Origin: a virus
Direction: 5' to 3' (one strand)
IMG/VR virus record: IMGVR_UViG_3300021197_000388
Coordinates: 1-45,637 of that record
DNA length: 45,637 nt
Below the pieces are notes generated by a model that saw only the letters and a program-made list of their open reading frames with translations, had not been told where the DNA came from and made no database searches. The translations under genes and the position numbers were made by a program. Below, one piece after another: positions 13,762 through 23,385 of this stretch (positions are counted from its first letter, which is position 1; each line of letters opens with the position of its first letter).

Positions 13762-13964
13762 TTGATGATGACATGCCGACTTTAGGGATTAAGGATATGC
13801 ATCCAATGCAGGTCCACGCATTGATGGATTTCGTGGGAGAAGCTTTGAACCTAGCTGCTCTGACAAACGATGAAGATGTTCTGAGAGAAGTAGAGTCTTC
13901 CGCTGATGAACTTATCCGATTGCTCGGAGGTAACGGAGTAAAGGTAACCGTTGAAAGCTACTGA
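13758..13964 (+). CDS. Small acidic protein after DNA polymerase
   Basis: 68 residues, ATGA-coupled to the polymerase stop. Acidic and helical (VHALMDFVGEALNLAAL, VESSADELIRLLGG). No family recognised. It is the last plus-strand gene, and its stop region overlaps by 7 bases the end of the converging virion gene. Confidence 0.6.
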   Translation: MIDDDMPTLGIKDMHPMQVHALMDFVGEALNLAALTNDEDVLREVESSADELIRLLGGNGVKVTVESY

Positions 13965-16900
13965 CCACCAGTGATGCGTTGTAGGATCTCAAAGTTTCTC
14001 AGCGCATCTATTGGATTAGATCCCAAGAACTCAAACGATCTATTCGGAGCCTGTTGTTGCTGCGGTTGAGCCACAGGGGCAGGAGCCACAGGGGCAGGAG
14101 CAGGGGCTGAAACAACGGGTGGAGGCGCGTAATCCGAAACCACAGGCGGGGGTGTGTACCCGGACTCAACTGAAGAAGATGGCAACTCTACGTCTAACGG
14201 TACGTCCAACGGCACATTCTTCATTGCCCTGCGGTACTCTAGATATTTCTGGCGAGGAAACTCTGCATACTTTCCAGTTTCGCGCATATCTTTTTTGTTT
14301 CGGTCGGAGAGTGGAAAAGGCTCAAACTCGTTGCGAAGGATATCTCTTGCTCCGCTGATACCTTGTTTTTTAAGCTCTCGTCGGATCTCTGAAGTTGTCA
14401 GTCCCATAATCTCAAGATCTTTAACCATTCGATAATACTCACGATCAACTCGCAACTTTGCCTCATTCGCAGCAACATAAGCTTCGAACAAAGAATCGCC
14501 TGTTGCGTTACCGTCATCGGTGTGCCTGTTGAAGATCCGCTTGGCGTTACCTTGAGCACGGTTTAATCGGCCCGCCGCAAACCCTAAGTTTTTCTTGGGG
14601 TTAAATTCCAGAGGAGTCACACCTGAGAACTGCCTAAACACCTCTTCTGTTAGATTTCGTTCTCTTTGGAACTTATCTTTTGGATCAATTAGATCTGGGA
14701 ATTGAGAACCAATAACCCCTCGCGCAAACCTACTAGGTTCAAACTCCCCGCTTGATACATTAAGTGGAATCAAACCTGGCATTAGTGTGTCCAGAACATG
14801 GTTGAACATCTTCTGACCCTTGGTTCCGGACGAATCTTCGGGGTTATACACTTCGGCTCCAGTAGAAGTTTTACCACCACGAACGCTAATATCTAATAAG
14901 GACTCTGTAAGCATTGCCTCATCCATAAACGGAGCAAACGCTTCCCCCAGAGTAGCAATCATTGTATCTGTAAACACCTTATCAACAGACTGCCCTGAAG
15001 AAATAGCTGCATCTGCTTCCGTAAATGCTCGGTTAGCAAAACGAAATAACGTGTCATAGGGGTTGGACGTACTGTAGTTAAAGTATTTAACGTTGCCGTC
15101 TTCGTCTTGTTCAATGGGAATAAGGATAGCGCCCTTTTCCCATGAAGCACCAAACGACCGCTTATACGCCTCCATAATCTCTTTTGGAACGCCGCTTATC
15201 GCAGATCCTAAATCAACCGCTGCCAGTGGCGCAACGCCCGCCACTGTTGTAAACCCAATCAACCGCTGCCGACCCCGAGCTTGTATAGCAGGGATGTCCG
15301 ACGCCATGTCATCAATGGCTTGCCTTACGATGTTAAAGCTTGTCCGATACATTTCCGCAGGGAAAGTGATGAAACTACCAACCGGAAGCTTTCTCCCAAA
15401 GCGAACCAATTCTGATCCCGCTTTGCTGTAGTTAGGAACAGTGTCCCTTACAATTTGCGCAGCGCGATCTTTAATCAACTCCTCGATCAAATTGTCTTGC
15501 GCTTTTTGTTTAGTGGTTACACCCCGACCCTTGGTCAGATACGCAATCTTCTGCTCATCCGTAGCTTTAGCTAGAGCATTTCGTATCTTTGCCTGCTCCG
15601 CGTTGTAACTGAAATACTTCCAAAAATCATCAGACCCTTGATAAATATCTTCAAGCGGCTTCGTTCCTTTTCTAAGAGCCCCACCCAACTTTTCCCCAAG
15701 CACTGCCTCTGAGAAGTTCCGAGGACCACGGGCCGTAACATCAACACCCTTGCTTAACGTGTCTTGAATCTCTCTTAACTCAGCGTTCGTCCCTAATACT
15801 CCACGGTTTTGAGCGTCCGCCAGATCCGCAAACACTTCATCGGATCCCTTGCTTGTTATGTTTGAGAAGACCAACTTAGCCGAGTCGCTAAGACTTCCTC
15901 CCCGTCCGATTATTGGGACGTTGCCGTTAGCAAGACCAAAGCTAACTGCGGTTGTGAAGTTACGAATCTGCGTAATAGGAGAAAGAACAGTCTTGCTGTA
16001 CTGAGAAATACCTTTGCCCTTTAAGAATGTGCCAATCACTCCCCGGGTGATCAAAGCCCCAAAGCTGTCTTCTGCTAAAACGGCATTAGTTAGGTCTTTG
16101 TATATGGACTGAGGAACCATGTACCCAGACAAAGAACCCCAACCTTGAGTGTTAACTAACTCTTCTACTTCCGTCATTTCTCGACCCGAAGCCCCAACCA
16201 TAGTCGGTGCTTCTTTAGATCCCAAACGGACGTACCCTTGTTCAACCAACCCAGCTTGTTGTTCTGGACTTAGTTTTGACGCATCTACAAAGAGTTTACC
16301 GACACCTTGGTTTTGCTCTGCTAATTTAGCAACAGTTCCAAAGTAATCGTCTACTGCATTAAACTGAGCAAGATCCGCGACCGTTCCCAAGTAAGCCTGT
16401 TTGGGGTCGTCAATCTCACCCATCAACTGGCGCAATGCTTTGGGTACATTTTCACGGTCTATAAACATGTTCGTGTCCAAACGATCACGGGCCACTCGAC
16501 CTCCACCCAAAGCGGCTCTTCCTTTAACAGCGTACTTGGATAAGAACGCCTCTTGTGCTTTTTGCGCAGCAGCGGGAGTGACTTGAGCCCCCACTTTAAT
16601 TTCCCCATCCGGAGTCTTCGACAAACCATTCTTCAGCATAAAGTCTTCATCCAAAGCAGAGTTAAAAGGATCTGCTTTGGACAGTCTGGTCAGTTCTTTT
16701 TCTGTCGCTGTTTTGTTTCCTTGGAAAAAAGAACGAGCGGCATCGATTGATTCTCGGGTGGGCGTATACTTTGCATCTTCAAACACACGGTAGCGCCGAC
16801 GTAGGTATGACCCGATGCCATCGTCTATGATGTCTTTAATGCTGTTGCCATCCGGAGTAACAGGATCACTGGATAAAAAAGATCCTCCTTTTAATCTTTC

Positions 16901-18016
16901 ACTTAGAGAATCAACATGGTCGCGCATGGCTTGAACGTTAGGTCTAAGGTCCGCGGGAATTTGACCCAAGATACCAGCTTTTGTTTTTAAATCCGTTTCA
17001 GTAAGAAACTCTTCAACCTTGGACATAATCCCTACTCGATCCAACTGAGAGTTTGGTTTCATCTTTTTTAAGGAAACGTCGATTTGTTTATCTAACTGCT
17101 TTAATGTTCTTTCCGCTTTCTTTATTTCTGCGGAAACCTCTCCCTCGATCAACAATCTTTTTGTAGCAACCTCATCAGGCAAGAACCCCCGATAGCGAGA
17201 GAATGCTATAGCATCAGCTAGTTTGCTTTTAAAAAACCCGAGTTCTTCACTGGTCCCAGGGCGAGCGGTCATGCGCTGGTATAATAGGTCGTCTATGTTT
17301 TGACCCACTTTGTCGAGCTTTGCGCTTACCGCTTTTGCAACGCCTTGACCCGCCGAGGTTCGGCCTAATGCGCCAAGAGCACCAGCAACGCCCGCACCAA
17401 GACCAGTCGCTTCCGCGGTGCTCCTTAGTCTGTTTCGTAAGCGAGCCATCGCTTTTTCTTGGCCCCTCAATCCGATTAGATCTTCGGTCTGGGTCGGTCC
17501 CATTTCGACCCAGTCGCCAATGGTGGTTGTGCCATCTGTAGTGACGGCTATCTCACCCAATCCTGCGGCCCCTATTTGTGAGGCAGCAAGACCGAAACGT
17601 TCCCCTCTGGTTAAGGGTGTTGTTGCGGCTTTTGTTTTTCCTAACCGAGCCGATCTAAGTGCTTGGTATCCGCGCCCTGCCAAACCAGCAAGTCTAGCGG
17701 GCAGATATACAAACTGAGTTACGATTTCCGATCCCTTGCCCACAAACCCTTCAGGGTCTAGCCCAAGTGAATCTCTTAAATCCTCACCCGCCTGAGTGAT
17801 TTGATCTCCGTAGTTGGATCCAGTTGCAGCGTCCACGGGTATAGCAGCTAGACCCGAAACGCCTTCAACTAACTTAGTGACGCCAGAAGCAACGCCCTCG
17901 CCCAATTCCCCAAGAAAAGTATCGTCGTAGAACTGTTTGTCCTCGGACTCCTCCTCCACAATAGGGGGAGGCACATACGCTCCTACAATAGGAGGAGGTG
18001 TGTACTCTTCAGCCAT
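13958..18016 (-). CDS. Large virion protein, putative internal/ejection protein
   Basis: 1352 residues, the largest gene. Proline-rich words frame the protein: YTPPPIV and YVPPPIV at the N-terminus, YTPPPVV and YAPPPVV near the C-terminus, the latter followed by A/P/Q-rich sequence. The body is helical, with charged coiled-coil-like regions (AEIKKAERTLKQLDKQIDVS), a conserved-looking block KGISQYSKTVLSPITQIRNF and TVAGVAPLAAVDLG-like hydrophobic patches. Such long helical proteins at the distal end of podovirus virion operons are usually ejected into the host with the DNA. No lysozyme or polymerase motif was seen. TAGGAG lies before ATG 18016. Ejection role is inferred. Confidence 0.6.
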   Translation of the reverse strand: MAEEYTPPPIVGAYVPPPIVEEESEDKQFYDDTFLGELGEGVASGVTKLVEGVSGLAAIPVDAATGSNYGDQITQAGEDLRDSLGLDPEGFVGKGSEIVTQFVYLPARLAGLAGRGYQALRSARLGKTKAATTPLTRGERFGLAASQIGAAGLGEIAVTTDGTTTIGDWVEMGPTQTEDLIGLRGQEKAMARLRNRLRSTAEATGLGAGVAGALGALGRTSAGQGVAKAVSAKLDKVGQNIDDLLYQRMTARPGTSEELGFFKSKLADAIAFSRYRGFLPDEVATKRLLIEGEVSAEIKKAERTLKQLDKQIDVSLKKMKPNSQLDRVGIMSKVEEFLTETDLKTKAGILGQIPADLRPNVQAMRDHVDSLSERLKGGSFLSSDPVTPDGNSIKDIIDDGIGSYLRRRYRVFEDAKYTPTRESIDAARSFFQGNKTATEKELTRLSKADPFNSALDEDFMLKNGLSKTPDGEIKVGAQVTPAAAQKAQEAFLSKYAVKGRAALGGGRVARDRLDTNMFIDRENVPKALRQLMGEIDDPKQAYLGTVADLAQFNAVDDYFGTVAKLAEQNQGVGKLFVDASKLSPEQQAGLVEQGYVRLGSKEAPTMVGASGREMTEVEELVNTQGWGSLSGYMVPQSIYKDLTNAVLAEDSFGALITRGVIGTFLKGKGISQYSKTVLSPITQIRNFTTAVSFGLANGNVPIIGRGGSLSDSAKLVFSNITSKGSDEVFADLADAQNRGVLGTNAELREIQDTLSKGVDVTARGPRNFSEAVLGEKLGGALRKGTKPLEDIYQGSDDFWKYFSYNAEQAKIRNALAKATDEQKIAYLTKGRGVTTKQKAQDNLIEELIKDRAAQIVRDTVPNYSKAGSELVRFGRKLPVGSFITFPAEMYRTSFNIVRQAIDDMASDIPAIQARGRQRLIGFTTVAGVAPLAAVDLGSAISGVPKEIMEAYKRSFGASWEKGAILIPIEQDEDGNVKYFNYSTSNPYDTLFRFANRAFTEADAAISSGQSVDKVFTDTMIATLGEAFAPFMDEAMLTESLLDISVRGGKTSTGAEVYNPEDSSGTKGQKMFNHVLDTLMPGLIPLNVSSGEFEPSRFARGVIGSQFPDLIDPKDKFQRERNLTEEVFRQFSGVTPLEFNPKKNLGFAAGRLNRAQGNAKRIFNRHTDDGNATGDSLFEAYVAANEAKLRVDREYYRMVKDLEIMGLTTSEIRRELKKQGISGARDILRNEFEPFPLSDRNKKDMRETGKYAEFPRQKYLEYRRAMKNVPLDVPLDVELPSSSVESGYTPPPVVSDYAPPPVVSAPAPAPVAPAPVAQPQQQQAPNRSFEFLGSNPIDALRNFEILQRITGGQ

Positions 18017-18024
18017 AGTAACTC

Positions 18025-20925
18025 CTACTGTAAAGGTCTAACTGCGCGTTTTATGCCATCAGGATCTAAAAAGGTTGATTCTCCTCTTTCCCGTGCGGCG
18101 TCTTCAAGCTTTTTCATTTCACTAAAATCATCAGTCGTAGAAACCTCATCAACAGGCCTTAACCCGAGTTGCATCATTTGTTCTACAAGTTTGTTTGCCT
18201 TAGCAATATCAAGATTACCGTCTGTAAAAAGGCCAAAATCTTCCGCGTTTTCAGGCTTTATTATCTGCTCTAAGAGAGTTTGTCTTAAACGTTCCGGAGT
18301 GTACGTCGAAGTCGTTTTGCTAGGAAGAACTTTATACCCCGTGATCTGCCCTGTGGCTTCGTCGATCTCGGGCATAAGGCCCGCGCTGAGATATGCTCGG
18401 GCCATCGCGTCTCGCCGTTTTACAGAAGCCGCTATTTGAGCTTGCCCCTGTTCATACGCAGCCAGTTTAAGTTCACGATCAAAGTCTGTGCGCTCTTTGT
18501 CCCCCGCAGCTAGACCCGCGATTGCCGTAGAGGCAGCGGCGTTTAGATTAGCCAAGGCGTTCGGACTTTGGCCCGCGGCTAACGCAGTAAAGAACTGCAT
18601 TGCCATCAGGTTAAATTCTTTCTGCTTGTCTCGTTCCCCAACGCCCAAGAAATCTTTTAAGAACTTATACTGCGCCTTAGTAGCTTCCTCAATGGAAGAC
18701 GAACTCTTCTCGCCAAGGTTCGCGCCGATCGTATCCGGGAGACTTGCGTCCGGATTAGTAGAAGCTTCTGCTGCTGCTAAGGCAGCAGCATATGCGTTCT
18801 CAAGTTCCTTGGGCCGAGGTTTTGGGCGGACGGTTTCCTCTTCGGTTGTAGGCTCAACCGTTAGCACAAAGTCCCCTTCTTTCCTTCCAAGAGTGCTTAG
18901 GGGAGGAACGGCTTCTGCTGCCTCCAACGCGGCCTTTTCTTCGATTGCTTTTATTATTTCCGGGTCAGATCCACCAATTAAAGGTAAATTAGTACGGTTC
19001 GCTTCTTGTTCGCGAAACTCTCTGGCGCGTTGAGGGTATAATGCCTCGCGAGCCGCTTCTTGCAATGGACTTACCGCTACCTCTGCGTCCAGAGCTTCTT
19101 TTGTAGCGGCTGTCTCTTCACCTAAAGCGGTAGCCCTACCACCTTCGGTGTTAAATGGAACAATCGGATCAAGAGCGTCGTCCATTTCATTTTCGATTGC
19201 CGCGGATTCTGCTCGATTCCTTAAAAGAGTTTCAGAAGCCAACGCCTCGCTCGGGGTTGAAAAATCTATCAATTCTTCAATGGGCATATCCCCAACTCTT
19301 CCTTGTGGAGGGGCAGGTAGAGTTAAACCAGAGCCCGACATTGTTTTAATGGAGGAAGGTGTTACATTAATTTCTGGCAAATTACTCTGTGCCATTTCTG
19401 GCGCTGTCAACAAACCTTCTATTCCTGTGACGGAAGTTTTTCTTGGAAAACTATATGTCTGATCTTCAGGTAAAAACTCAACAGGCGTTCCATCTGCAAA
19501 CAACGACTGATCGTTAGCCAGCATAGCGTCGGAGGTTGCACGAAGAGAATCGGATTTAATCTGCTCGCGTTGTTGCGCTAATTGTTCTGCTTCTGAAAGC
19601 TCAGGATCTCCTTGAAGTAAATCAGTGTTTGAAATACGAGGTAGTATATCTCCCTCGCCATAGTAAGACTCGTCCCCAAACTTTCTTAGGTTTTGAGCAA
19701 CGTCATAGTAAAACTCTGCTGACTCAGGGTTGTTTACGAATGCACTATGCGCGGCAATAAGATCCGCCGTCAACGCTCCTAGTTCAACCGTCCCCTCAGA
19801 GGCAAGCCCCAAACCAATATCTAATATTTCTCGTATGGGGCGCTTTAATATGTCTGCAATTTCTGCCGCCCGCTTTCCTGCTTGACCTAACCGAGCCACT
19901 TTAGCCTTGATGTTCTCAGGATCCGCTTCCAACTCCGCTTCTAATCTTTCTAAGCCACTTCTGTCGTCTATTTTGGGATCAAACGCAACGGGATCCTCGC
20001 TTAAACCAGCGTCTATCATTGCTTGAACATACGGATTTGCTCGTCCTTCGGGCTCCGCGCTTTGGTTTTGAGGAGTCATCCCGGCCAACGCCGCCGCGGC
20101 TTCTCCCATGGGCCCGCCTTGGTTTTCAGCAATAGAACGAGCAGCAATTATATCTTCCATCGTAGGTGCCGCTGGAGCCATTGTCTCCGGTTCAGGAAGC
20201 ATTACTTCGGGGGATGCGGGCAGACCACGCCCTCTCATAAATTCGCCCATGTTTAAACGAGGGTCCCCCGCGACCATGGGCATAAGTTCTTCCGAAGGAG
20301 TTACATCTCCTTCGGGCTGTGCAAACACACGAGGTTGTCCTTGCGGAACATCCTGCGCCATCGCCATGTCTTCCGCGGCAATTCTCTGCCGAAGAGAAAG
20401 TGGAACCTCTTGTTCTGGAACGAACGCTCTGGACAACTCTCCAGGGAACATTATTTCAGGCTCCGCCTCGGGCTGTGCAAACACACGAGGTTGTCCTTGC
20501 GGAACATCCTGTGCCATCGCCATGTCTTCCGCGGCAATTCGATCACCCTGCGTGAGAATCTCCCGCTTCAAAGAGGGCTCTTCTATCTCAACCCCTGTGT
20601 CAGAGTGAAAAATTCTATCCCCAACCACCTGAAACACGTTGCCCAAAAAACTAACGATAGCCGTTTGAACCCGGCGATCCACATCCTGCACCCTTGATCC
20701 CAAAGCTTGATCAATGGCCCTAAGATCAATAGGAGTTCGTCTTGAAGATGCAAACTCATCCAACGCACCCTGTCCAGAAATAGCTCGCTCACGAGCAGTG
20801 CCGCCCTCGGCAAACCGAGCAGCCTCGCCCGCTAACTCCGGAGAAGACCGCATAATCCCACCCATCGCCGCAAGCTGCCGCCGAGCATCTTTGTTCCTAA
20901 ACAACTTGCGATTCTGAACGTTCAT
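18025..20925 (-). CDS. Large virion-associated protein with internal duplication
   Basis: 966 residues. The start KLFRNKDARRQLAAMGGIM followed by AARFAEGG resembles N-termini of marine phage virion proteins. The middle is acidic, proline-rich and low in predicted structure. The C-terminal third has alanine-rich helices (LAALAAAEAS-type, then FFTALAAGQSPNALANLNAA). A 73-base segment encoding RIAAEDMAMAQDVPQGQPR and the next residues is present twice. Role unknown. Its position next to the 1352-residue protein suggests an internal or ejection protein. Confidence 0.55.
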   Translation of the reverse strand: MNVQNRKLFRNKDARRQLAAMGGIMRSSPELAGEAARFAEGGTARERAISGQGALDEFASSRRTPIDLRAIDQALGSRVQDVDRRVQTAIVSFLGNVFQVVGDRIFHSDTGVEIEEPSLKREILTQGDRIAAEDMAMAQDVPQGQPRVFAQPEAEPEIMFPGELSRAFVPEQEVPLSLRQRIAAEDMAMAQDVPQGQPRVFAQPEGDVTPSEELMPMVAGDPRLNMGEFMRGRGLPASPEVMLPEPETMAPAAPTMEDIIAARSIAENQGGPMGEAAAALAGMTPQNQSAEPEGRANPYVQAMIDAGLSEDPVAFDPKIDDRSGLERLEAELEADPENIKAKVARLGQAGKRAAEIADILKRPIREILDIGLGLASEGTVELGALTADLIAAHSAFVNNPESAEFYYDVAQNLRKFGDESYYGEGDILPRISNTDLLQGDPELSEAEQLAQQREQIKSDSLRATSDAMLANDQSLFADGTPVEFLPEDQTYSFPRKTSVTGIEGLLTAPEMAQSNLPEINVTPSSIKTMSGSGLTLPAPPQGRVGDMPIEELIDFSTPSEALASETLLRNRAESAAIENEMDDALDPIVPFNTEGGRATALGEETAATKEALDAEVAVSPLQEAAREALYPQRAREFREQEANRTNLPLIGGSDPEIIKAIEEKAALEAAEAVPPLSTLGRKEGDFVLTVEPTTEEETVRPKPRPKELENAYAAALAAAEASTNPDASLPDTIGANLGEKSSSSIEEATKAQYKFLKDFLGVGERDKQKEFNLMAMQFFTALAAGQSPNALANLNAAASTAIAGLAAGDKERTDFDRELKLAAYEQGQAQIAASVKRRDAMARAYLSAGLMPEIDEATGQITGYKVLPSKTTSTYTPERLRQTLLEQIIKPENAEDFGLFTDGNLDIAKANKLVEQMMQLGLRPVDEVSTTDDFSEMKKLEDAARERGESTFLDPDGIKRAVRPLQ
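20312..20540 (-). repeat. Two 73-base direct copies inside the 966-residue protein gene
   Basis: Bases 20312-20384 and 20468-20540 are the same except for one base (GCGCC against GTGCC), 156 bases apart. Near identity at DNA level shows a recent in-frame duplication. It adds a second AAEDMAMAQDVPQGQPRVFA module. Confidence 0.85.
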
Positions 20926-20940
20926 AAGAAACCTCTAAGA

Positions 20941-22149
20941 TCAGTTAAAGTAGTTGTAACCAGAGCCCGCTGCGCCAAAAGCTCCGCCAATTTGAGTGTA
21001 CGGATTAGGCATTGAAGGCATCGTAAAGGACATCGAGGAAGACGGAGTCCCCGCAAAAATATCCGAGTAGAAACCAAGCTCTTGGTATGGCCGCATGTAT
21101 TCTTGGTACCGATTCTGACGCAGCGCTTCAAGCTCCCGCTGACGTTGGTCTTGCTGGTTCTGACCCATGCCGTAGAGCATGTTGATGTCGCTTTGCCCCA
21201 TCTGCTGCCCCAAGCCACCTAATTTAGCTTGCGCCGTTCCTACGTTGCCTAAGCCTCCAGCCAGTGAACCAATGCCTGTGCCAATGTTAGCCATACCTGT
21301 GCCCGCGCCCATGGTTGTGCGACCAATGTTAGCCATACCTGTACCAGCGCCCATGGTTGTGCGACCAATGTTAGCCTGCTGCCCTGCAAACTGGCCCATT
21401 CCAGTAGCAAGGTTTCCAAATGCCTGTCCCGCTGTCTGCTGACGGCCTTTCTGAGACTCAAACGCACTGCCCGCACGGTCCATAGCTTGTTGAAACCCTT
21501 GCGATCTTAGCTGGGCACCAAACTCACTGGCATCTCTTGCTGTCTCTTGACCAACCCGGCGCGTCTCCAGATTCGCACGACTTGATCCTCCTAGCGCCGC
21601 TGCACCCAAACCACGGCCCCGCTGTAAATTTCCAGCCTGTGCGCCTTGTTCTTGGATGTCTCTTTGCCCAGCTTGTACAACCTCTTCAAGGTACGGATCC
21701 ATGAACTTCTTATAACCTTGACCTTTAAAACGGTCTTGAGATTTGCGTAGAGCTTGAGCCCCTTCTCCGCTTAAATTCGAACCTTCTCTAAGATATTGTT
21801 GCCCTGCTCCCGCTTGTTCTGCGCCTTGTCTAAAATATTGTGACCCTTGTCTCGCTTGTTTTGCGCCTTGATCAAAGTACCCTCCCGCATCAGCAAGAGT
21901 TCCTAGCCCAGATTTATAAGCCCCCGCTGCGGAACCAAGAGTATCAGCGCCTGCCTGCAACATTGGCATGTAAGATCCAACGCCTTGAGCAGCCATTTTC
22001 ATGGCTTGTTGTTGATAAGGGGACATTCCAGCAATTTGATACTGGGGCATTCGGCCCTTGCCCCGCTTAAACAAATCACTGGCGCTTTGCAGAATTTCTT
22101 TCTGGTACTTCTTTAAATAAGAAGGGATGCCGCTTGTTTGTGCCGCCAT
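20941..22149 (-). CDS. Gly/Gln-rich virion protein with tandem repeats
   Basis: 402 residues, rich in G, A, Q. Begins MAAQTSGIPSYLKKYQKEIL, then a run of degenerate repeats (AGGYFDQGAKQ, SQYFRQGAEQ, QQYLREGSN). A conserved-looking central block with MDPYLEEVVQAGQRDIQEQG is followed by two exact ANIGRTTMGAGTGM units and a C-terminus rich in M, P and aromatic residues. It is probably a structural protein of the tail or core. No enzymatic motif. AGGTGATATT precedes ATG 22149. Confidence 0.55.
   Translation of the reverse strand: MAAQTSGIPSYLKKYQKEILQSASDLFKRGKGRMPQYQIAGMSPYQQQAMKMAAQGVGSYMPMLQAGADTLGSAAGAYKSGLGTLADAGGYFDQGAKQARQGSQYFRQGAEQAGAGQQYLREGSNLSGEGAQALRKSQDRFKGQGYKKFMDPYLEEVVQAGQRDIQEQGAQAGNLQRGRGLGAAALGGSSRANLETRRVGQETARDASEFGAQLRSQGFQQAMDRAGSAFESQKGRQQTAGQAFGNLATGMGQFAGQQANIGRTTMGAGTGMANIGRTTMGAGTGMANIGTGIGSLAGGLGNVGTAQAKLGGLGQQMGQSDINMLYGMGQNQQDQRQRELEALRQNRYQEYMRPYQELGFYSDIFAGTPSSSMSFTMPSMPNPYTQIGGAFGAAGSGYNYFN
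21281..21364 (-). repeat. Tandem 42-base direct repeat in the virion gene
   Basis: Bases 21281-21322 and 21323-21364 are adjacent, nearly identical copies encoding the repeated 14-residue ANIGRTTMGAGTGM. A third, partial copy (ANIGTG) continues the series toward the C-terminus. Likely produced by slippage. Confidence 0.85.
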
Positions 22150-22157
22150 AATATCAC

Positions 22158-22871
22158 CTATGCTCTAAGACTTCGATACAACATCGCCGCCGCTTGACCC
22201 CGAGATCCATTAGGGGCATTTCCAATAATTTGTCCCGCTAACTCAGCATTGCCGCCGCCTAGCTGTTCCAAATCTTTTAACGAAAAAACAACCTCGCCGT
22301 TAGATAACGCAGCCTCCCGAACAGGTTGCCCGTTCTGATATATCATCGCAGGTATGTCGTCAGAGGTTCCAGTGCCTGGACCTTGAATTAAACCACCCGC
22401 CGCTGCGTATTGACGATTTAAATCATCGTAATAAGCTCCGTAATCAGGGGTTTCAACTTCGATGCTGTCCCACTGGTCCGAAAGATAATCATCTAATTTT
22501 TTTGCTTCTGCCAATGGGTCTGGCGGATTCGCCACGCCATACGCAGTCATACCAAGCCCAAGAGCTTGAAGGATATTTCCGTAAGCCTTATCCCCTGTAA
22601 AAGCAGATTTAAATATGCCAGGAAGACCTTTGCTTGCCGCTGTTTGGGCCGCTCCTTGGGCCGCTCCTTGGGCCGCTATCTGTCCTGTGCCTGCTCCCAA
22701 CAACGATGTGACCCCTTTTCCCAAAGCACCGCTAATTCCACCAAGCGCCGCCGCTTTTATCGCATCTTGAGGCGAACCTCCTCCGAAAAGAGATCCAATC
22801 CCCGCTCCGATGGCACCCCCAGCGGGGCCAAACACGCTGCCAATAAGGCCTCCAATTACTGATAAGCTCAT
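22158..22871 (-). CDS. Glycine-rich hydrophobic virion protein
   Basis: 237 residues. The N-terminus (GGLIGSVFGPAGGAIGAGIG) is glycine-zipper-like and could insert in membrane. A QGAAQGAAQ duplication follows. The C-terminus has the ordered block LSNGEVVFSLKDLEQLGGG and ends GQAAAMLYRSLRA. The glycine-zipper style suggests a pore-forming or ejection component of the virion, as inference. AAGGAGAAGCATA precedes the ATG. Confidence 0.55.
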   Translation of the reverse strand: MSLSVIGGLIGSVFGPAGGAIGAGIGSLFGGGSPQDAIKAAALGGISGALGKGVTSLLGAGTGQIAAQGAAQGAAQTAASKGLPGIFKSAFTGDKAYGNILQALGLGMTAYGVANPPDPLAEAKKLDDYLSDQWDSIEVETPDYGAYYDDLNRQYAAAGGLIQGPGTGTSDDIPAMIYQNGQPVREAALSNGEVVFSLKDLEQLGGGNAELAGQIIGNAPNGSRGQAAAMLYRSLRA

Positions 22872-23092
22872 TATGCTTCTCCTTGAATAGGCTCGGGCGA
22901 AGTAACCGTTATCGAAGTGCTGCGGTTCTCAGCGCCTGTCCAAGCCTGTCCACAATCCGGACATGTTCCGTTCGGGTAACTTAAAACTTCTTCAGGCGTA
23001 TCAACCGCATTCCCACAATTAATACAGTGCACTGTATCAGAACTCGTGGATGGTTTCCAGAGAGATCCGTTTGGCATTGTAATTACAGTCAT
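22871..23092 (-). CDS. Small zinc-ribbon-like protein
   Basis: 73 residues with two CxxC pairs, HCINCGN and TCPDCGQ, about 20 residues apart, as in a zinc ribbon. The rest is unstructured and ends SPEPIQGEA. A zinc ribbon inside the virion block is unusual: it may be a minor structural part or a small regulator. Start overlaps the previous gene's stop region. Confidence 0.6.
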   Translation of the reverse strand: MTVITMPNGSLWKPSTSSDTVHCINCGNAVDTPEEVLSYPNGTCPDCGQAWTGAENRSTSITVTSPEPIQGEA

Positions 23093-23385
23093 GTTATCGT
23101 CACCGTTGTTGTGCCGACCGATCCGGTGGCCGAGGACCCCCGCACATGTGGCGTGTTAATTAGCGTCACCTTAACAAAACCCGCCTGCTGAAACAATCCT
23201 CCAAGTTCCAAACCACTATCGTCCGTTTGAAGACTCGTGAGCACCAGTTCTGTGTGCCGACCCTCCCCAGCATTTTGCATCCGAGTCAAGTAAACAGTGA
23301 AGTCTTGGATCAAACGCGACAAGTATTCCGTGCTGTACTCTTTGGGGGGCAGCGGAAAAAACGGCAGGTTTGTATTGCGAGACAT
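23089..23385 (-). CDS. Small virion-region protein
   Basis: 98 residues. N-terminus PFFPLPPKEYSTEYLSRLIQ, middle helical and polar, and an end RGSSATGSVGTTTVTIT that resembles the ATGxxGSVTVT modules of two other proteins in this block. No family recognised. Likely a structural accessory to the tail hub encoded upstream. Confidence 0.55.
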   Translation of the reverse strand: MSRNTNLPFFPLPPKEYSTEYLSRLIQDFTVYLTRMQNAGEGRHTELVLTSLQTDDSGLELGGLFQQAGFVKVTLINTPHVRGSSATGSVGTTTVTIT

